In this document: positions 45,247 to 54,964 of the stretch, piece by piece
Layout of the letters: every line of letters begins with the position of its first letter
Numbering within the stretch: the first letter of the stretch is position 1
NCBI GenBank assembly: GCA_024644875.1
Contig: JAHEGY010000004.1
Coordinates: forward strand, 1-64,000
Length of the DNA: 64,000 nucleotides
Direction: 5' to 3'
Origin: Cyclobacteriaceae bacterium
Lineage (GTDB): Bacteria; Bacteroidota; Bacteroidia; Cytophagales; Cyclobacteriaceae
Notes under the pieces: generated by a model
Databases searched by the model: none
Told to the model about the DNA's origin: nothing
The model's input: the letters and a program-made list of their open reading frames with translations, nothing else
Made by a program: the position numbers and the translations under genes

Positions 45247-46542
45247 TCATTTTTTTGTTATTTCTTCATTTTTCGGCTGCTTACCCCGCCAATAGGTGGC
45301 CAGGGAAGATCCGGTAATGTTCATTAATGGTCCGAATATCGCCGGAGCAAGGCCCACAGTCGCAATTTTACCCATTTGTAAAGCCAGGCCTGAGGCCAGT
45401 CCTCCATTTTGCATACCCACCTCGAAGGCAACCGTTCGGCAATCTTTCTCAGACATTTTAAATAGTTTTGCAGAGAAGTAACCCAGTGAATATCCTGCAA
45501 GATTGTGAATTAGGGTTGCCAGTATCAGTAATAAACCAACATCCAGCAGACTATCCCTGCCTGCTGCAGTAATTATGGTTATAATAACTGCAATACCGGC
45601 CATGGATACAAATGATAATACCTTGTCCATCCATTTTTCGAAATCCTTGAATATGGCCTTTAACGCTGATGCGACTACAATAGGCAAGACAAAGAACCAT
45701 ATCATATCCTTCATGAAGGACATGCCCGCCACTTGAAGACTTACTTCAGCAGATTTCAGGTATATGAAATTTTTTAGTACTATAATTGCCATATAGGATA
45801 GAAGCTGAATTATTTTACCACGATTCGATATTATTCCTTTTGAGAAAAGATTAAAAATAAAGCCTGCTATAATAGGGAGGATCATCATATTGATAATATC
45901 CAGCATCATGGACCAAAACTTGATTTCTATATACTGACCCGCAAGTGTTTTCATTAAAAGAGGCGTCATAAGAGGTGATAATAGAGTAGCAATTGCGGCT
46001 AAGGTAACAGCAAGAGCCAGATTGGCGCGGGCAATATAAGACATCACATTGGAAGCCAGACCACTGGGAGCACAGCCAATCAGAAGTACACCTGCAGCAA
46101 TTTCGGTAGGAAAATTAAACATGTATGCTATTGTAAATCCTACCAATGGCATAATGCTGTATTGTGAAACAATTCCGATTATTACACCTTTTGGCATTTT
46201 GATTACACCGGCAAAATCATTGATGCTCATTTGAGAACCCATGCCAAACATGATAATCTGTAAAAGTGGGACTATAAGTTTCTTTGTTTCAAAGCTGCCA
46301 ATATTCGTAAAATATTCAGGATAATACATAGAGGCCGTTACCGCGGCAAAGATCCAGATCGTGTATGAAAAACTTCTTAATTTGGGAAATCCCTGGAAAC
46401 TTATGGCCAGTGTAACGAAAAATCCTGTAAGAAAAGGGCCTGTGAGTGATTCTTTGCCTGTAAAATATAAGATCAGAAAAATTGCCAGACAGATAAATGA
46501 AAAGGCCATTAAGAATCTGGAAATGATATTATTTTTTGCCAT
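45247..46542 (-). CDS. Bile acid:sodium symporter family (BASS) carrier
   Basis: This 431-residue inner-membrane protein has about ten membrane helices. It shows BASS-family signatures: GCAPSGLASNVMSYIARANLAL in the first half (helix-crossing region) and FEVGMQNGGLASGLAL in the second. The family carries bile acids, pantoate, 2-keto-3-deoxygluconate-like acids and other organic anions with sodium. With an RraA-like lyase downstream and a divergent dehydratase upstream, an organic acid derived from sugars is the best guess for the substrate. Confidence 0.9.
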   Translation of the reverse strand: MAKNNIISRFLMAFSFICLAIFLILYFTGKESLTGPFLTGFFVTLAISFQGFPKLRSFSYTIWIFAAVTASMYYPEYFTNIGSFETKKLIVPLLQIIMFGMGSQMSINDFAGVIKMPKGVIIGIVSQYSIMPLVGFTIAYMFNFPTEIAAGVLLIGCAPSGLASNVMSYIARANLALAVTLAAIATLLSPLMTPLLMKTLAGQYIEIKFWSMMLDIINMMILPIIAGFIFNLFSKGIISNRGKIIQLLSYMAIIVLKNFIYLKSAEVSLQVAGMSFMKDMIWFFVLPIVVASALKAIFKDFEKWMDKVLSFVSMAGIAVIITIITAAGRDSLLDVGLLLILATLIHNLAGYSLGYFSAKLFKMSEKDCRTVAFEVGMQNGGLASGLALQMGKIATVGLAPAIFGPLMNITGSSLATYWRGKQPKNEEITKK

Positions 46543-46671
46543 ATACGTTTATAAATTCTATAAAAACAATGAAAATAATGGATTCCCTTTTAAAAGTGTC
46601 TAAATTTTAAAAAATTAGGGCGATCATTTTTAATACCTGAAAAAACTAAAAATTCTTAAACTTTTCCAATT

Positions 46672-48093
46672 ATGAAGGATAAATTCTTAAAATCATTTTT
46701 AAATACTACACAAAACCAGGGTGAAAAAAATAAAGGTAATCGCCGGGAATTCATTCAAAAGGCGGGTTTAGGTGGCCTGGCACTGGGTCTTATGTTCAAT
46801 GGGGATATTCACAAGGAGGTGGAGTTTACTACCCAGAGAGTAAGCAGGAGTTCATCACCGACTGATCTAAAGATCACGGATCTAAGAATAGCTTATACTT
46901 CAGAAGCCCCGATCATTAAGATAGATACCAATCAGGGGATATACGGTCTCGGCGAGGTAAGAGATAACGGAAGCCCGAAATATGCTTTATTTCTTAAAAG
47001 CAGACTACTGGGAAAGAATCCCTGCAATGTGGAGCAGTTATTTAAATTGATTAAGCAATTCGGAGGACATGGACGGTTGGGTGGCGGTGTTTCAGGCGTT
47101 GAGATGGCATTATGGGATTTAGCCGGGAAAGCCTATAACGTTCCTGTATACCAGTTGCTGGGTGGAAAATACAGGGACAAAATCAGGATCTATGCGGATA
47201 CACCGGGCTCCAAGGATCCTGCTGTATATGCAAAAAGAATGAACAGCAGGATAGAACATGGATTTACTTTCCTGAAAATGGATTTTGGTATAAGACTCAT
47301 TAGTGATATAAAAGGGGCTTTAATTGGGGGTGATGCCTGGGATTTCAGCAAACAGTGGAGCGAGGAACCGGGTAGCCTGGGTACCACAAAACACCCGTTC
47401 ACCAGGATTCAGATTACGGATCTGGGATTGGAGAAATTAGTTGAGTACGTTTCTATAGTAAGGGATATTGTCGGGTATGAAATTCCACTTGCTGCGGATC
47501 ATTTTGGTCATTTTGATACGAATACAGCCATCCGCCTGGGTAATGCCCTGGAAAGATATCAACTGGCCTGGCTGGAAGATATGATTCCCTGGTTCTATGT
47601 CGACAAGTGGCGGCAAATTACAGAAGCAATAAATACCCCTACCTTAACAGGAGAGGACACTTACCTTTTAAAAGGATTTAAGGAACTGATTGACAAAAAA
47701 GCCGTAGATATGGTTCATCCGGACCTGGCCTCCGCGGGTGGAATTCTGGAAACTAAGAAAATCGGCGATTATGCCGAGGAAAATGGAATAGCGATGGCTC
47801 TTCATTTTGCCGGTACGCCTATATCCTTTATGGCAAATGTCCACAGCGCCGCCGCAACACAGAATTTTGTGGCACTCGAGCACCATGATGTGGATACACC
47901 CTGGTGGGAAGATCTCGTAACAGGAGATAAGCCACTGGTTCAGGAAGGATATGTAAAAGTCCCTGAAAAACCCGGCCTTGGCGTTGACCTCAATGAGGAA
48001 GTGATCAAAGAGCACCTGAGGGAAGGGGAGAAGTATTTTGCACCCACACCAGAATGGGATAAGGATCAATCCTGGGATCGAACCTGGAGTTAG
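46672..48093 (+). CDS. Mandelate racemase/enolase-superfamily dehydratase, Tat-exported
   Basis: This 473-residue protein begins with an extended Tat leader (NRREFIQKAGLGGLALGLMF at residues 23-42). The enolase-superfamily capping domain (residues about 65-175) precedes a barrel with a KMD segment on strand 2, Asp in AADHFGHF, Glu in WLEDM and Glu in TGEDTY as metal ligands, and a candidate catalytic His in ALHFAGTP. This arrangement resembles the D-galactonate-dehydratase-like subgroup, which turns sugar acids into 2-keto-3-deoxy acids. The export signal is unusual for this family. The divergent carrier gene is 129 bp away. Confidence 0.88.
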   Translation: MKDKFLKSFLNTTQNQGEKNKGNRREFIQKAGLGGLALGLMFNGDIHKEVEFTTQRVSRSSSPTDLKITDLRIAYTSEAPIIKIDTNQGIYGLGEVRDNGSPKYALFLKSRLLGKNPCNVEQLFKLIKQFGGHGRLGGGVSGVEMALWDLAGKAYNVPVYQLLGGKYRDKIRIYADTPGSKDPAVYAKRMNSRIEHGFTFLKMDFGIRLISDIKGALIGGDAWDFSKQWSEEPGSLGTTKHPFTRIQITDLGLEKLVEYVSIVRDIVGYEIPLAADHFGHFDTNTAIRLGNALERYQLAWLEDMIPWFYVDKWRQITEAINTPTLTGEDTYLLKGFKELIDKKAVDMVHPDLASAGGILETKKIGDYAEENGIAMALHFAGTPISFMANVHSAAATQNFVALEHHDVDTPWWEDLVTGDKPLVQEGYVKVPEKPGLGVDLNEEVIKEHLREGEKYFAPTPEWDKDQSWDRTWS

Positions 48094-48192
48094 TTATTTT
48101 GCTGGATGATAAATTAGAGCAGATACTTTTGCACTTTATTATAGCCTATGCTTTTACGCTTAATTAAAGCCTATGCCTGAGTTCTGAATTAG

Positions 48193-48216
48193 AACCCAGA
48201 CCTGGGTTTTATTTTA
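48193..48216 (+). terminator. Weak terminator after the dehydratase gene
   Basis: AACCCA (48193-48198) pairs with TGGGTT (48203-48208) around a 4-nt loop and is followed by TTATTTTAG. It lies 100 bp after the stop at 48093. The stem is short, so confidence is moderate. Confidence 0.45.
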
Positions 48217-48343
48217 GAATCCAGGTCTTCCTTATGCATTCATGTTTTGGATATTTCACAGGTAATGGTCAGTAAATGACCTGAAACGAGCATTTATATC
48301 TTTGTGTAAAGGAAGTTTTCTGAAAAGGAACTCAAAGCGGTAA

Positions 48344-48880
48344 CTAAAAATCCGTGGACAGATCCTCTATGCCTTCTTCCTTTTTATCTTTAATATACTG
48401 GTTTAATTTGCGGGATGCGTATTTGATCTCAAGCTTTTTCTTGCCTACGGATATAAGCGACAGCAGTACACCTTCTGTTTGCCATTCCCAAGCATTCGAC
48501 CTGACGGAGAAAGATGGTTCTCCATATAGTTTTTTAAGTGCCTTCATTATGTCCGTTTCCTTAGGAGTAATTATTTTGATCTCAATAATCTTTTTGAGAT
48601 ACACTTTAACTTCCATGTCCTTAATAGGAACTTCACCTATATTCGGGTAAGAGCCCTTATTTCTAATATATACATGAATTGGATATTCTGATTTTTTCAG
48701 GGCAACCTGCTTTTTATATACCAGTTGTGGATTATCTGATATATCTGTGTCCAGTATGATATCCTGAAATCCATGCTTTTTCTCGAGTGCATCAAGACTC
48801 TGTGCATTTATTCCATAACAGGGACCAATAAGCCATATTATCAAAACAATGAAACGCCAAAATCTATATTTTAATGCCAT
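48344..48880 (-). CDS. Exported protein of unknown function
   Basis: The ATG at 48880 gives 178 residues with a Sec signal (MALKYRFWRFIVLIIWLIG to INAQ); the frame could start at 48910, inside the upstream gene. I do not recognise the family. The mature part is a compact alpha/beta-type sequence with conserved-looking strands (VKVYLKKIIEIKIITPK, EWQTEGVLLSLI) and a charged C-terminal helix. It starts 7 bp after the gamma-glutamyltransferase stop and is probably co-transcribed. Confidence 0.6.
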   Translation of the reverse strand: MALKYRFWRFIVLIIWLIGPCYGINAQSLDALEKKHGFQDIILDTDISDNPQLVYKKQVALKKSEYPIHVYIRNKGSYPNIGEVPIKDMEVKVYLKKIIEIKIITPKETDIMKALKKLYGEPSFSVRSNAWEWQTEGVLLSLISVGKKKLEIKYASRKLNQYIKDKKEEGIEDLSTDF

Positions 48881-48887
48881 ATCTATA

Positions 48888-50447
48888 TCATTGAAAACTT
48901 CTGGTTGCACCTACGCGCCTCCTGTCACCTGCAGCTTCAATATGCCCGTTCTTATCTTTAAATACTGCATGCACGCCTCCAAAATACATATTTTGAGCAG
49001 TCCAGTAGATCTTTTCAGCATTTCCGGGCAGTTCAAGACGATCGATTATGTTAAGATCATAACCGGGTTCCACATCGAGGTGATTATTCTCCCAATGTAT
49101 CCTGGGTGCGTTAACACTTTCATCTGCTGACTTGCCAAAATCAATATAATTTGAAATAGCCTGGACAATAGCCGACCTGATCCTGTTTGAACCTCCAGAT
49201 CCAAGAGCAGCGATGGGTCTATCTTCCTTGAGAAAAAGCGTTGGTGACATCATCGAACTAATTCTCCTGTTTTCAGGCCAGTTGAAAAAACCTTCCGGGC
49301 AAAGGTCTTCTTCTCCTAACATATTATTCAGCATAATATCGGTATCGGGAATGTAATATCCACAACCTTCACCGTGAGAAGTCGTAATAGAAACAAAATT
49401 ATCATATTCATCAACTACACTAACATGGGTTGTATTCCCCGATTTATATATGCCTTTTTGAATTTCAGCATTTATACTATTTAAGTATTCTTTATCCAGC
49501 AACATTTCCATAACCTGAGGATGGTATCGGTTTTGAACGAAAATATCTTTCCTCGCAAAGGTTGTAAATTCGATCGCTTCGGCAAGTAGATTCAAATGAA
49601 ATCCTGATCCCCACTGGTCTTTCTTCAGGGGATATTGGTTCAATAAAGAAAACGTAAAGGCAATTAACGGACCACCGGCATTGGGTGGTGCATTGGTTAC
49701 TATGGAATAGTCTCGGTACGGAAAGGTCAGAGGTTTTCGTTCGATAACGTGGTATTCTTTAAAATCCTTATAAGTTAGATTTCCCCCTATTTCACGGCTG
49801 TCAGAGACAATTTTCCGGGCTATTTCTCCCTTATAGAACTCATCGGGGCCAGCTTTGGAGACATATTCCAGGAAATCCGAAAATTGCGGCAGGATGTATA
49901 TTTCACCTAATTGCTTGATCTTTCCGTTTTTTGTATAGATTTTCTTTCCATTTTCTGAAATTGAAAGGATTGGCTTTAATATATCAGCCTGATATTTGGT
50001 TTGATTATGAAGCCGAACACCATTTTTTGCAGCTTCGCATGCCGGTTGGACAAGTTCCGAAAACGGGACCGATCCAAATCTTTTGTGTATCTCAAATAAA
50101 CCGGCAAGGTTCCCTGGAGTAGCAGCCGTGGCCATGCCGACATGAAATTCCTGTGTTTTATCACCAAAATCCACAATGACCGGATAAAATTCGGATTGAT
50201 CTTTTGGTATTTTATAAAAAGGGGTGTGTGTGAAAAAATCAAGTAACACTGGTTTTCCCCCATTATGACTTGCCATCATAAATCCTCCTCCACCCATGGA
50301 AGTGATCGTTGAACTGGCTACAAAGGTCATCAAGGTTGCACTGATGGCTGCGTCAAAGGCATTGCCTCCGGACATAAGAATTTCATGACCAGCCTCAACT
50401 GTTAATTCATCTCCTCCTGAAATAGCGCCTTTCGTTGCCCTTAACAT
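48888..50447 (-). CDS. Gamma-glutamyltransferase family protein
   Basis: This 519-residue Ntn-hydrolase has the catalytic Thr at the start of the small subunit: SGNTTHVSVVDE, where the precursor is cut before the first Thr of TTH. SMGGGGFMM, GMATAATPGNLAGLFEIH and APPNAGGP are conserved in the large subunit, and GSGGSNRIRSAIVQAI in the small one. Members cleave or transfer the gamma-glutamyl group of glutathione and similar compounds, or act as acylases. It has no signal peptide, unlike most bacterial GGTs, so it may be cytoplasmic. Length is slightly short for the family. Confidence 0.92.
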   Translation of the reverse strand: MLRATKGAISGGDELTVEAGHEILMSGGNAFDAAISATLMTFVASSTITSMGGGGFMMASHNGGKPVLLDFFTHTPFYKIPKDQSEFYPVIVDFGDKTQEFHVGMATAATPGNLAGLFEIHKRFGSVPFSELVQPACEAAKNGVRLHNQTKYQADILKPILSISENGKKIYTKNGKIKQLGEIYILPQFSDFLEYVSKAGPDEFYKGEIARKIVSDSREIGGNLTYKDFKEYHVIERKPLTFPYRDYSIVTNAPPNAGGPLIAFTFSLLNQYPLKKDQWGSGFHLNLLAEAIEFTTFARKDIFVQNRYHPQVMEMLLDKEYLNSINAEIQKGIYKSGNTTHVSVVDEYDNFVSITTSHGEGCGYYIPDTDIMLNNMLGEEDLCPEGFFNWPENRRISSMMSPTLFLKEDRPIAALGSGGSNRIRSAIVQAISNYIDFGKSADESVNAPRIHWENNHLDVEPGYDLNIIDRLELPGNAEKIYWTAQNMYFGGVHAVFKDKNGHIEAAGDRRRVGATRSFQ

Positions 50448-50535
50448 GCCGTAAAAGTAATAGCTATGAATTAAAAATAATTATAACAGCTTATCCAATT
50501 GCTTTAAAACTTAGAAAAAAAATTGAAATACGTAA

Positions 50536-50543
50536 TATGTTTG
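50536..50543 (+). promoter_or_regulatory. Candidate -7 box for the third sulfatase gene
   Basis: TATGTTTG fits the TAnnTTTG consensus. It would start transcription near 50550, 21 nt before the ATG at 50571, which supports that ATG over the TTG at 50523. Confidence 0.45.
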
Positions 50544-50570
50544 TTAATTTTCCTGCCAAATCGATTTACC

Positions 50571-52142
50571 ATGAGAAGGGGATTTTATTTATGGATCAGC
50601 CTCATAGCCTGTCTTATATTAGCAAGTATTGCTACAGGATTTCAGAAAAAAAATAAAGCCAGACTCCCCAATATTTTACTGGCCATCAGCGATGATCAAT
50701 CATTCCCTCATGCTTCGGCATATGGCTCCAGGGTGGTTGAAACACCAGGCTTTGACCGAATTGCCAGGGAAGGGATACTATTTAACAATGCCTTCTCCGC
50801 AGCCCCGGGATGCAGTCCATCGAGAGCCTCTCTGCTCACGGGCAGGCACATCTGGGAACTGGAGGATGCCGGATCACATGCGAGTTATTTTCCATCAAAG
50901 TTCAATACTTATACATCGATACTAAATGAAAATGGATATTTTGTTGGATATACCGGAAAGGGTTGGGGGCCAGGAAATTGGCAAGATTCAGGGTGGCAAA
51001 TAAATCCGGCAGGTGAAGAATACAATAGGATCACAGATCCGGATGTGCCTGAATTTATTCGTAATACGGATTATTTCGAGAATTTTAAGTCTTTTCTCGA
51101 AGATAGGAAAAGAAAGCAACCTTTCTGTTTCTGGTATGGCGCATCAGAACCCCATCGTAGGTATAAAAATGGGATTGGAGAAGGCAGTGGAATGAATATT
51201 GATCTGGTGGATGTTCCCGGATTTCTGCCTGATGTAGAATCTGTGCGTGGAGATATTCTGGATTATATGTATGAAATTCAATATTTTGATGCGCATCTTA
51301 ATAAAATGATCGAATATCTTGAGGATATTGGTGAGTTGGATAATACCCTGATCATCGTTACTTCAGATAATGGCATGCCCTTCCCGAGGGCTAAAGCGAA
51401 TTTATATGAATATGGTTTTCATATGCCCTTGGCTATCCGGTGGGGAGATGTTATAACCCCTGGTCGTGAAGTTGATGATCTGATCAGTCTGACCGATATA
51501 GCTCCCACCTTGATTGAGGTATTGGAAACAAGGGGAAATGCGGAAATTAACATTCCTGATATGATGACAGGCTGGAGTTTTCTGGATATACTGCTAAGTG
51601 ACCAATCCGGATTATTGGAACCTGAACGAAATAAAGTGTACAGTGGGCGTGAAAGGCATTCCTGTTCCAGGTGGCAAAATTTATCTTACCCCATCAGAGC
51701 TTTGAGGACGCATGAATTTCTGTATATCAAGAATTTTAAACCGGAAAGATGGCCTGCGGGGGCTCCCGTTAAATATAATGATCAGATGGAATTGGTTCCC
51801 GGATTTCACGATATAGATGATTTTCAGGAAAGTTATATCTATAAGAACCGGATTGTGGATTCTATAAAATATTATTTTGATCTTGCAGTGAAGAAACGAC
51901 CGATGGAAGAGTTATTTGATATAAGGCGGGACCCTTATTGTTTGAATGATCTATCAACATTACCAGAATATCAATCTGATTTAATTGAATTAAGAGAAAA
52001 ATTGAATTCCAGACTAATTGAAACTAAAGACCCCAGACTATTTGGGAATGGGGATATCTGGGAAACCTATAAGAGATTTAATTTGATGAGGACCTTTCCT
52101 GATCCGGATTGGATTCCAGGTAATCAGAATTTTAAGGAATAA
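50571..52142 (+). CDS. S1-family sulfatase (heparan-N-sulfatase-like)
   Basis: The ATG at 50571 gives 523 residues with an N-terminal hydrophobic signal or anchor (residues about 5-22; LIAC at 11-14 could be a lipobox). The metal site is ILLAISDDQSFPH, the formylglycine motif is C81-S-P-S-R85 followed by ASLLTG, and TSDNGMPFPRAKANLYEYG is typical of the sulfamidase/heparan-N-sulfatase group. This places it in a different subfamily from the two other sulfatases. The likely substrate is an N- or O-sulfated sugar. The K+ channel gene follows after 11 bp. Confidence 0.93.
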   Translation: MRRGFYLWISLIACLILASIATGFQKKNKARLPNILLAISDDQSFPHASAYGSRVVETPGFDRIAREGILFNNAFSAAPGCSPSRASLLTGRHIWELEDAGSHASYFPSKFNTYTSILNENGYFVGYTGKGWGPGNWQDSGWQINPAGEEYNRITDPDVPEFIRNTDYFENFKSFLEDRKRKQPFCFWYGASEPHRRYKNGIGEGSGMNIDLVDVPGFLPDVESVRGDILDYMYEIQYFDAHLNKMIEYLEDIGELDNTLIIVTSDNGMPFPRAKANLYEYGFHMPLAIRWGDVITPGREVDDLISLTDIAPTLIEVLETRGNAEINIPDMMTGWSFLDILLSDQSGLLEPERNKVYSGRERHSCSRWQNLSYPIRALRTHEFLYIKNFKPERWPAGAPVKYNDQMELVPGFHDIDDFQESYIYKNRIVDSIKYYFDLAVKKRPMEELFDIRRDPYCLNDLSTLPEYQSDLIELREKLNSRLIETKDPRLFGNGDIWETYKRFNLMRTFPDPDWIPGNQNFKE

Positions 52143-52153
52143 TAAATTATCAA

Positions 52154-52813
52154 ATGTTAAGAAAAAAAATTTCAACAGAATTGAATGCAAGGGAGGATTT
52201 TAAATATCCATTATTTCTAATAGCATTGGGCGCCTTCCTGTTTCTTCCATCCCTATTGGGTCAAGCCGATTCAGATCTGCTTTATGATATTCTTTTTGTA
52301 TTATTTATTATCAGCAGCTTATTCCTGATCAGTGCTGATTCAAAAAAAGTCAGGATGTTTACCCTGGCAATTGGTATAATAGGCATTACCGCCGAATTGT
52401 TCCATTATTTTATCCGGCCACTCAGTGATAGCTTTCAGGTGATTTTTATGCTGATCATTTTCATATATTTTATCGCTTTATTTTCGGAATTAATTGGTCA
52501 GATATTTAGAGCAGAACTGATAACCCTGAATGTTGTGCTTGGGGCTTTTAGCGGATATATAATGATCGGAATAATCGGTTTTTTTGTTTTTCGTATAATT
52601 TTCCTCCTGGAACCCGCCTCGTTCGCGATCTCTGAAAGCGCAAGCCGGGATCTGCTTTATTTTAGTTTTATTACGCTTACCACTATAGGTTATGGTGACA
52701 TATCACCCGTAACGGAAGCCTCCAGAAATTTTGCTATTATACTGGGCCTTGTCGGACAATTCTACAATACGGTTATTATTGCTATTATCATCGGAAAATT
52801 CCTTCAGAAATAA
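52154..52813 (+). CDS. Potassium channel-type membrane protein
   Basis: This 219-residue protein has the K+ selectivity filter TTIGYGD (in FITLTTIGYGDISPV) between the last two membrane helices, preceded by about four more hydrophobic helices (residues 20-130). This is the layout of a voltage-sensor-like six-helix channel, but the fourth helix lacks regular Arg spacing, so gating is unclear. There is no cytoplasmic RCK domain. It lies 11 bp after the sulfatase gene on the same strand, although the functional link is not obvious. Confidence 0.88.
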   Translation: MLRKKISTELNAREDFKYPLFLIALGAFLFLPSLLGQADSDLLYDILFVLFIISSLFLISADSKKVRMFTLAIGIIGITAELFHYFIRPLSDSFQVIFMLIIFIYFIALFSELIGQIFRAELITLNVVLGAFSGYIMIGIIGFFVFRIIFLLEPASFAISESASRDLLYFSFITLTTIGYGDISPVTEASRNFAIILGLVGQFYNTVIIAIIIGKFLQK

Positions 52814-52900
52814 ATCCCGGATATTCGTTGGGAATCCCCATCAATAGCTTTTCTATTATAAAAATTGTAAATTGGGTAAAGGGCAAACTCAATTCCGATT

Positions 52901-53917
52901 ATGCCAAAGGCAAAATACTTTCAGAAATTATCCAGAGGATCTCTGAGGTGTAATTTATGCCCGCATTATTGTGAATTAGCCGAAGGGGAGCGGGGAAAGT
53001 GTGGCGTGCGCAAAAATATAGATGGAAAACTTCTGGCTGAAAACTATGGCCTGATTTCTTCGGTCCACCTGGACCCAATTGAAAAAAAACCCCTCTACCA
53101 CTACTACCCTTCAGCTTCCATTTTATCAGTGGGTAGCGTGGGTTGTAACTTAAGTTGCAGTTTCTGTCAGAACTGTGATATTTCCCAAACGACTGTTGAT
53201 GATTATCCATGGCTAAGACAACATACCGTTGAACAGGTACTAGCGTATAACGATCAGTATTCCGACAACATCGGGATAGCTTATACCTATAATGAACCAA
53301 CCGTATACTTTGAATTTATGATGGATCTTGCCGCGGAATCGAAAAAACAGGGATTGAAAAATGTGATGGTTTCAAATGGGTATATTGCTGCAGAACCCCT
53401 GAGGGAGGTTCTTGAGCTTATCGATGCTTTCAATATTGATTTAAAGGCGTTCAACAATGAATTCTATAAGAAATTTGCTGATGCCAGGCTCAATCCTGTT
53501 AAGGAAAACCTCAAAACAGTCAGAATGGCTGGCAAACATCTCGAAATCACTAATCTGATCATACCAGGTCTTAATGACGATGAAAAGGAATTTGAAGAAA
53601 TGATCAAATGGATCTATAATGAATTAGGCGAATATACGGTATTGCACCTTTCAAGATATTTTCCCGCTTATCGATTGCAATATCCACCGACCCCTCAGGA
53701 AACCATATCCAGATTATTTGAGATCTCAAAATCACATTTACCGTATACTTATACAGGAAACCTGAATTTTTCCCCTGGCCAACATACTTTATGTCATCAA
53801 TGTGGCACCTTACTAATTGAAAGGAAAAACGGATATTTGACAAAAATTAAGGCGATAGATGACAAGGGGAAATGCTTAACATGTAAAACCCGGATCTTAA
53901 AATATGTAAAACCATGA
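52901..53917 (+). CDS. amrS: AmmeMemoRadiSam system radical SAM enzyme
   Basis: This 338-residue radical SAM protein has the cluster motif C-x3-C-x2-C in GCNLSCSFCQN, an N-terminal zinc-like knuckle (CNLCPHYCEL and KCGVR) and the AMMECR1-linked family features AYTYNEPTVYFEF and HLSRYFPAY. It overlaps the MEMO-family gene by 4 bp (ATGA), the usual pairing for this system. In this widespread but poorly understood system, a third gene AmmeA (AMMECR1) normally accompanies; it is not in the window. The reaction catalysed is not established. Confidence 0.9.
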   Translation: MPKAKYFQKLSRGSLRCNLCPHYCELAEGERGKCGVRKNIDGKLLAENYGLISSVHLDPIEKKPLYHYYPSASILSVGSVGCNLSCSFCQNCDISQTTVDDYPWLRQHTVEQVLAYNDQYSDNIGIAYTYNEPTVYFEFMMDLAAESKKQGLKNVMVSNGYIAAEPLREVLELIDAFNIDLKAFNNEFYKKFADARLNPVKENLKTVRMAGKHLEITNLIIPGLNDDEKEFEEMIKWIYNELGEYTVLHLSRYFPAYRLQYPPTPQETISRLFEISKSHLPYTYTGNLNFSPGQHTLCHQCGTLLIERKNGYLTKIKAIDDKGKCLTCKTRILKYVKP

Positions 53918-54750
53918 AAACCAGAGAACCTGCCGTTGCCGGAACTTTTTATCCGGCCTCAACCAATGAATTAACTGAAATGTTGGACAAATTATTACAA
54001 TTTGAAAAAGGAAAAATTAAAAGTGAGCTATCAGAAAGAACGATTCTTGGAGGAATAATTCCACATGCGGGATATAAATACTCCGGATATGAATCAGTTC
54101 ATTTTTTCGAGATCCTTCACCAGGACTTCAAGGTGTTCTTTGATACAATTTTCATTTTGAATCCAAACCATCACGGTCTCGGGCCTGAGATTGCCGTTGA
54201 TGATAATGATTGCTGGAAAACACCACTGGGCGAAGTGCAGGTTGATTCTGAAATGAAAGATGCCCTCGCTTTTCCTCTTTCGGCGGATGCTCATAAATTT
54301 GAACATTCCGGGGAAGTCATTATTCCATTCCTTCAAAAGTTTCTGGATTATAATTTCAAGATATTGCCGATTAGTTATCTGCGTCAGGATCCCGAACAAT
54401 CTATTGAGGTAGCTGACCGGATTATTGAAGTCAATAAGGTTTTAAACAAGAAGATTTTATTGCTCGCTTCTTCTGATTTCTCCCATTATATTGATCCTGT
54501 TATCGGGGAGAAGAAGGACAAAAAGATCATAGAAAAAATCCTTGATCTCGATGTAGAAGGCGTATATTCAGAAATTAAAGAAACCAACGCTACAGTTTGT
54601 GGTTGCGGACCTATAATGACTTTGATGCATTATACTATGAAGGTGGCCGATAATCCACAAGTCAAACTATTATCATTCGGTAATTCAGCAAAATCCTATA
54701 AATCTTCAGAAGTGGTTGATTATGCTTCACTTTTATTCCATGATGATTAG
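53914..54750 (+). CDS. amrB: AmmeMemoRadiSam system protein B (MEMO1 family)
   Basis: This 278-residue protein is related to class III extradiol dioxygenases and human MEMO1. It shows REPAVAGTFYP at the N-terminus, the metal-type His in GIIPHAGYKYSG, FILNPNHHG, SSDFSHY and CGCGPIMTL. It is translated in overlap (4 bp) with the radical SAM gene, so the two proteins likely act together. Length is normal for MEMO without the AMMECR1 fusion. Confidence 0.93.
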   Translation: MKTREPAVAGTFYPASTNELTEMLDKLLQFEKGKIKSELSERTILGGIIPHAGYKYSGYESVHFFEILHQDFKVFFDTIFILNPNHHGLGPEIAVDDNDCWKTPLGEVQVDSEMKDALAFPLSADAHKFEHSGEVIIPFLQKFLDYNFKILPISYLRQDPEQSIEVADRIIEVNKVLNKKILLLASSDFSHYIDPVIGEKKDKKIIEKILDLDVEGVYSEIKETNATVCGCGPIMTLMHYTMKVADNPQVKLLSFGNSAKSYKSSEVVDYASLLFHDD

Positions 54751-54964
54751 ATCCTGTTATAATTCAGTCTTTTTTACTACTAGTGAATGAAGTGAAAGTT
54801 TAATATTCGAAAGGAAAACGAAAAATTGAGAATCCAACATATTCCTTAAGATATTGAGTTTCCGGAAACCAATCAAATTTAACCTGGACACATTTTAAGT
54901 CACTTATTCTCTCTAATTTATATGAAATTTATCCATATTTGGGGTTTGAATTTTAGTAACAATC

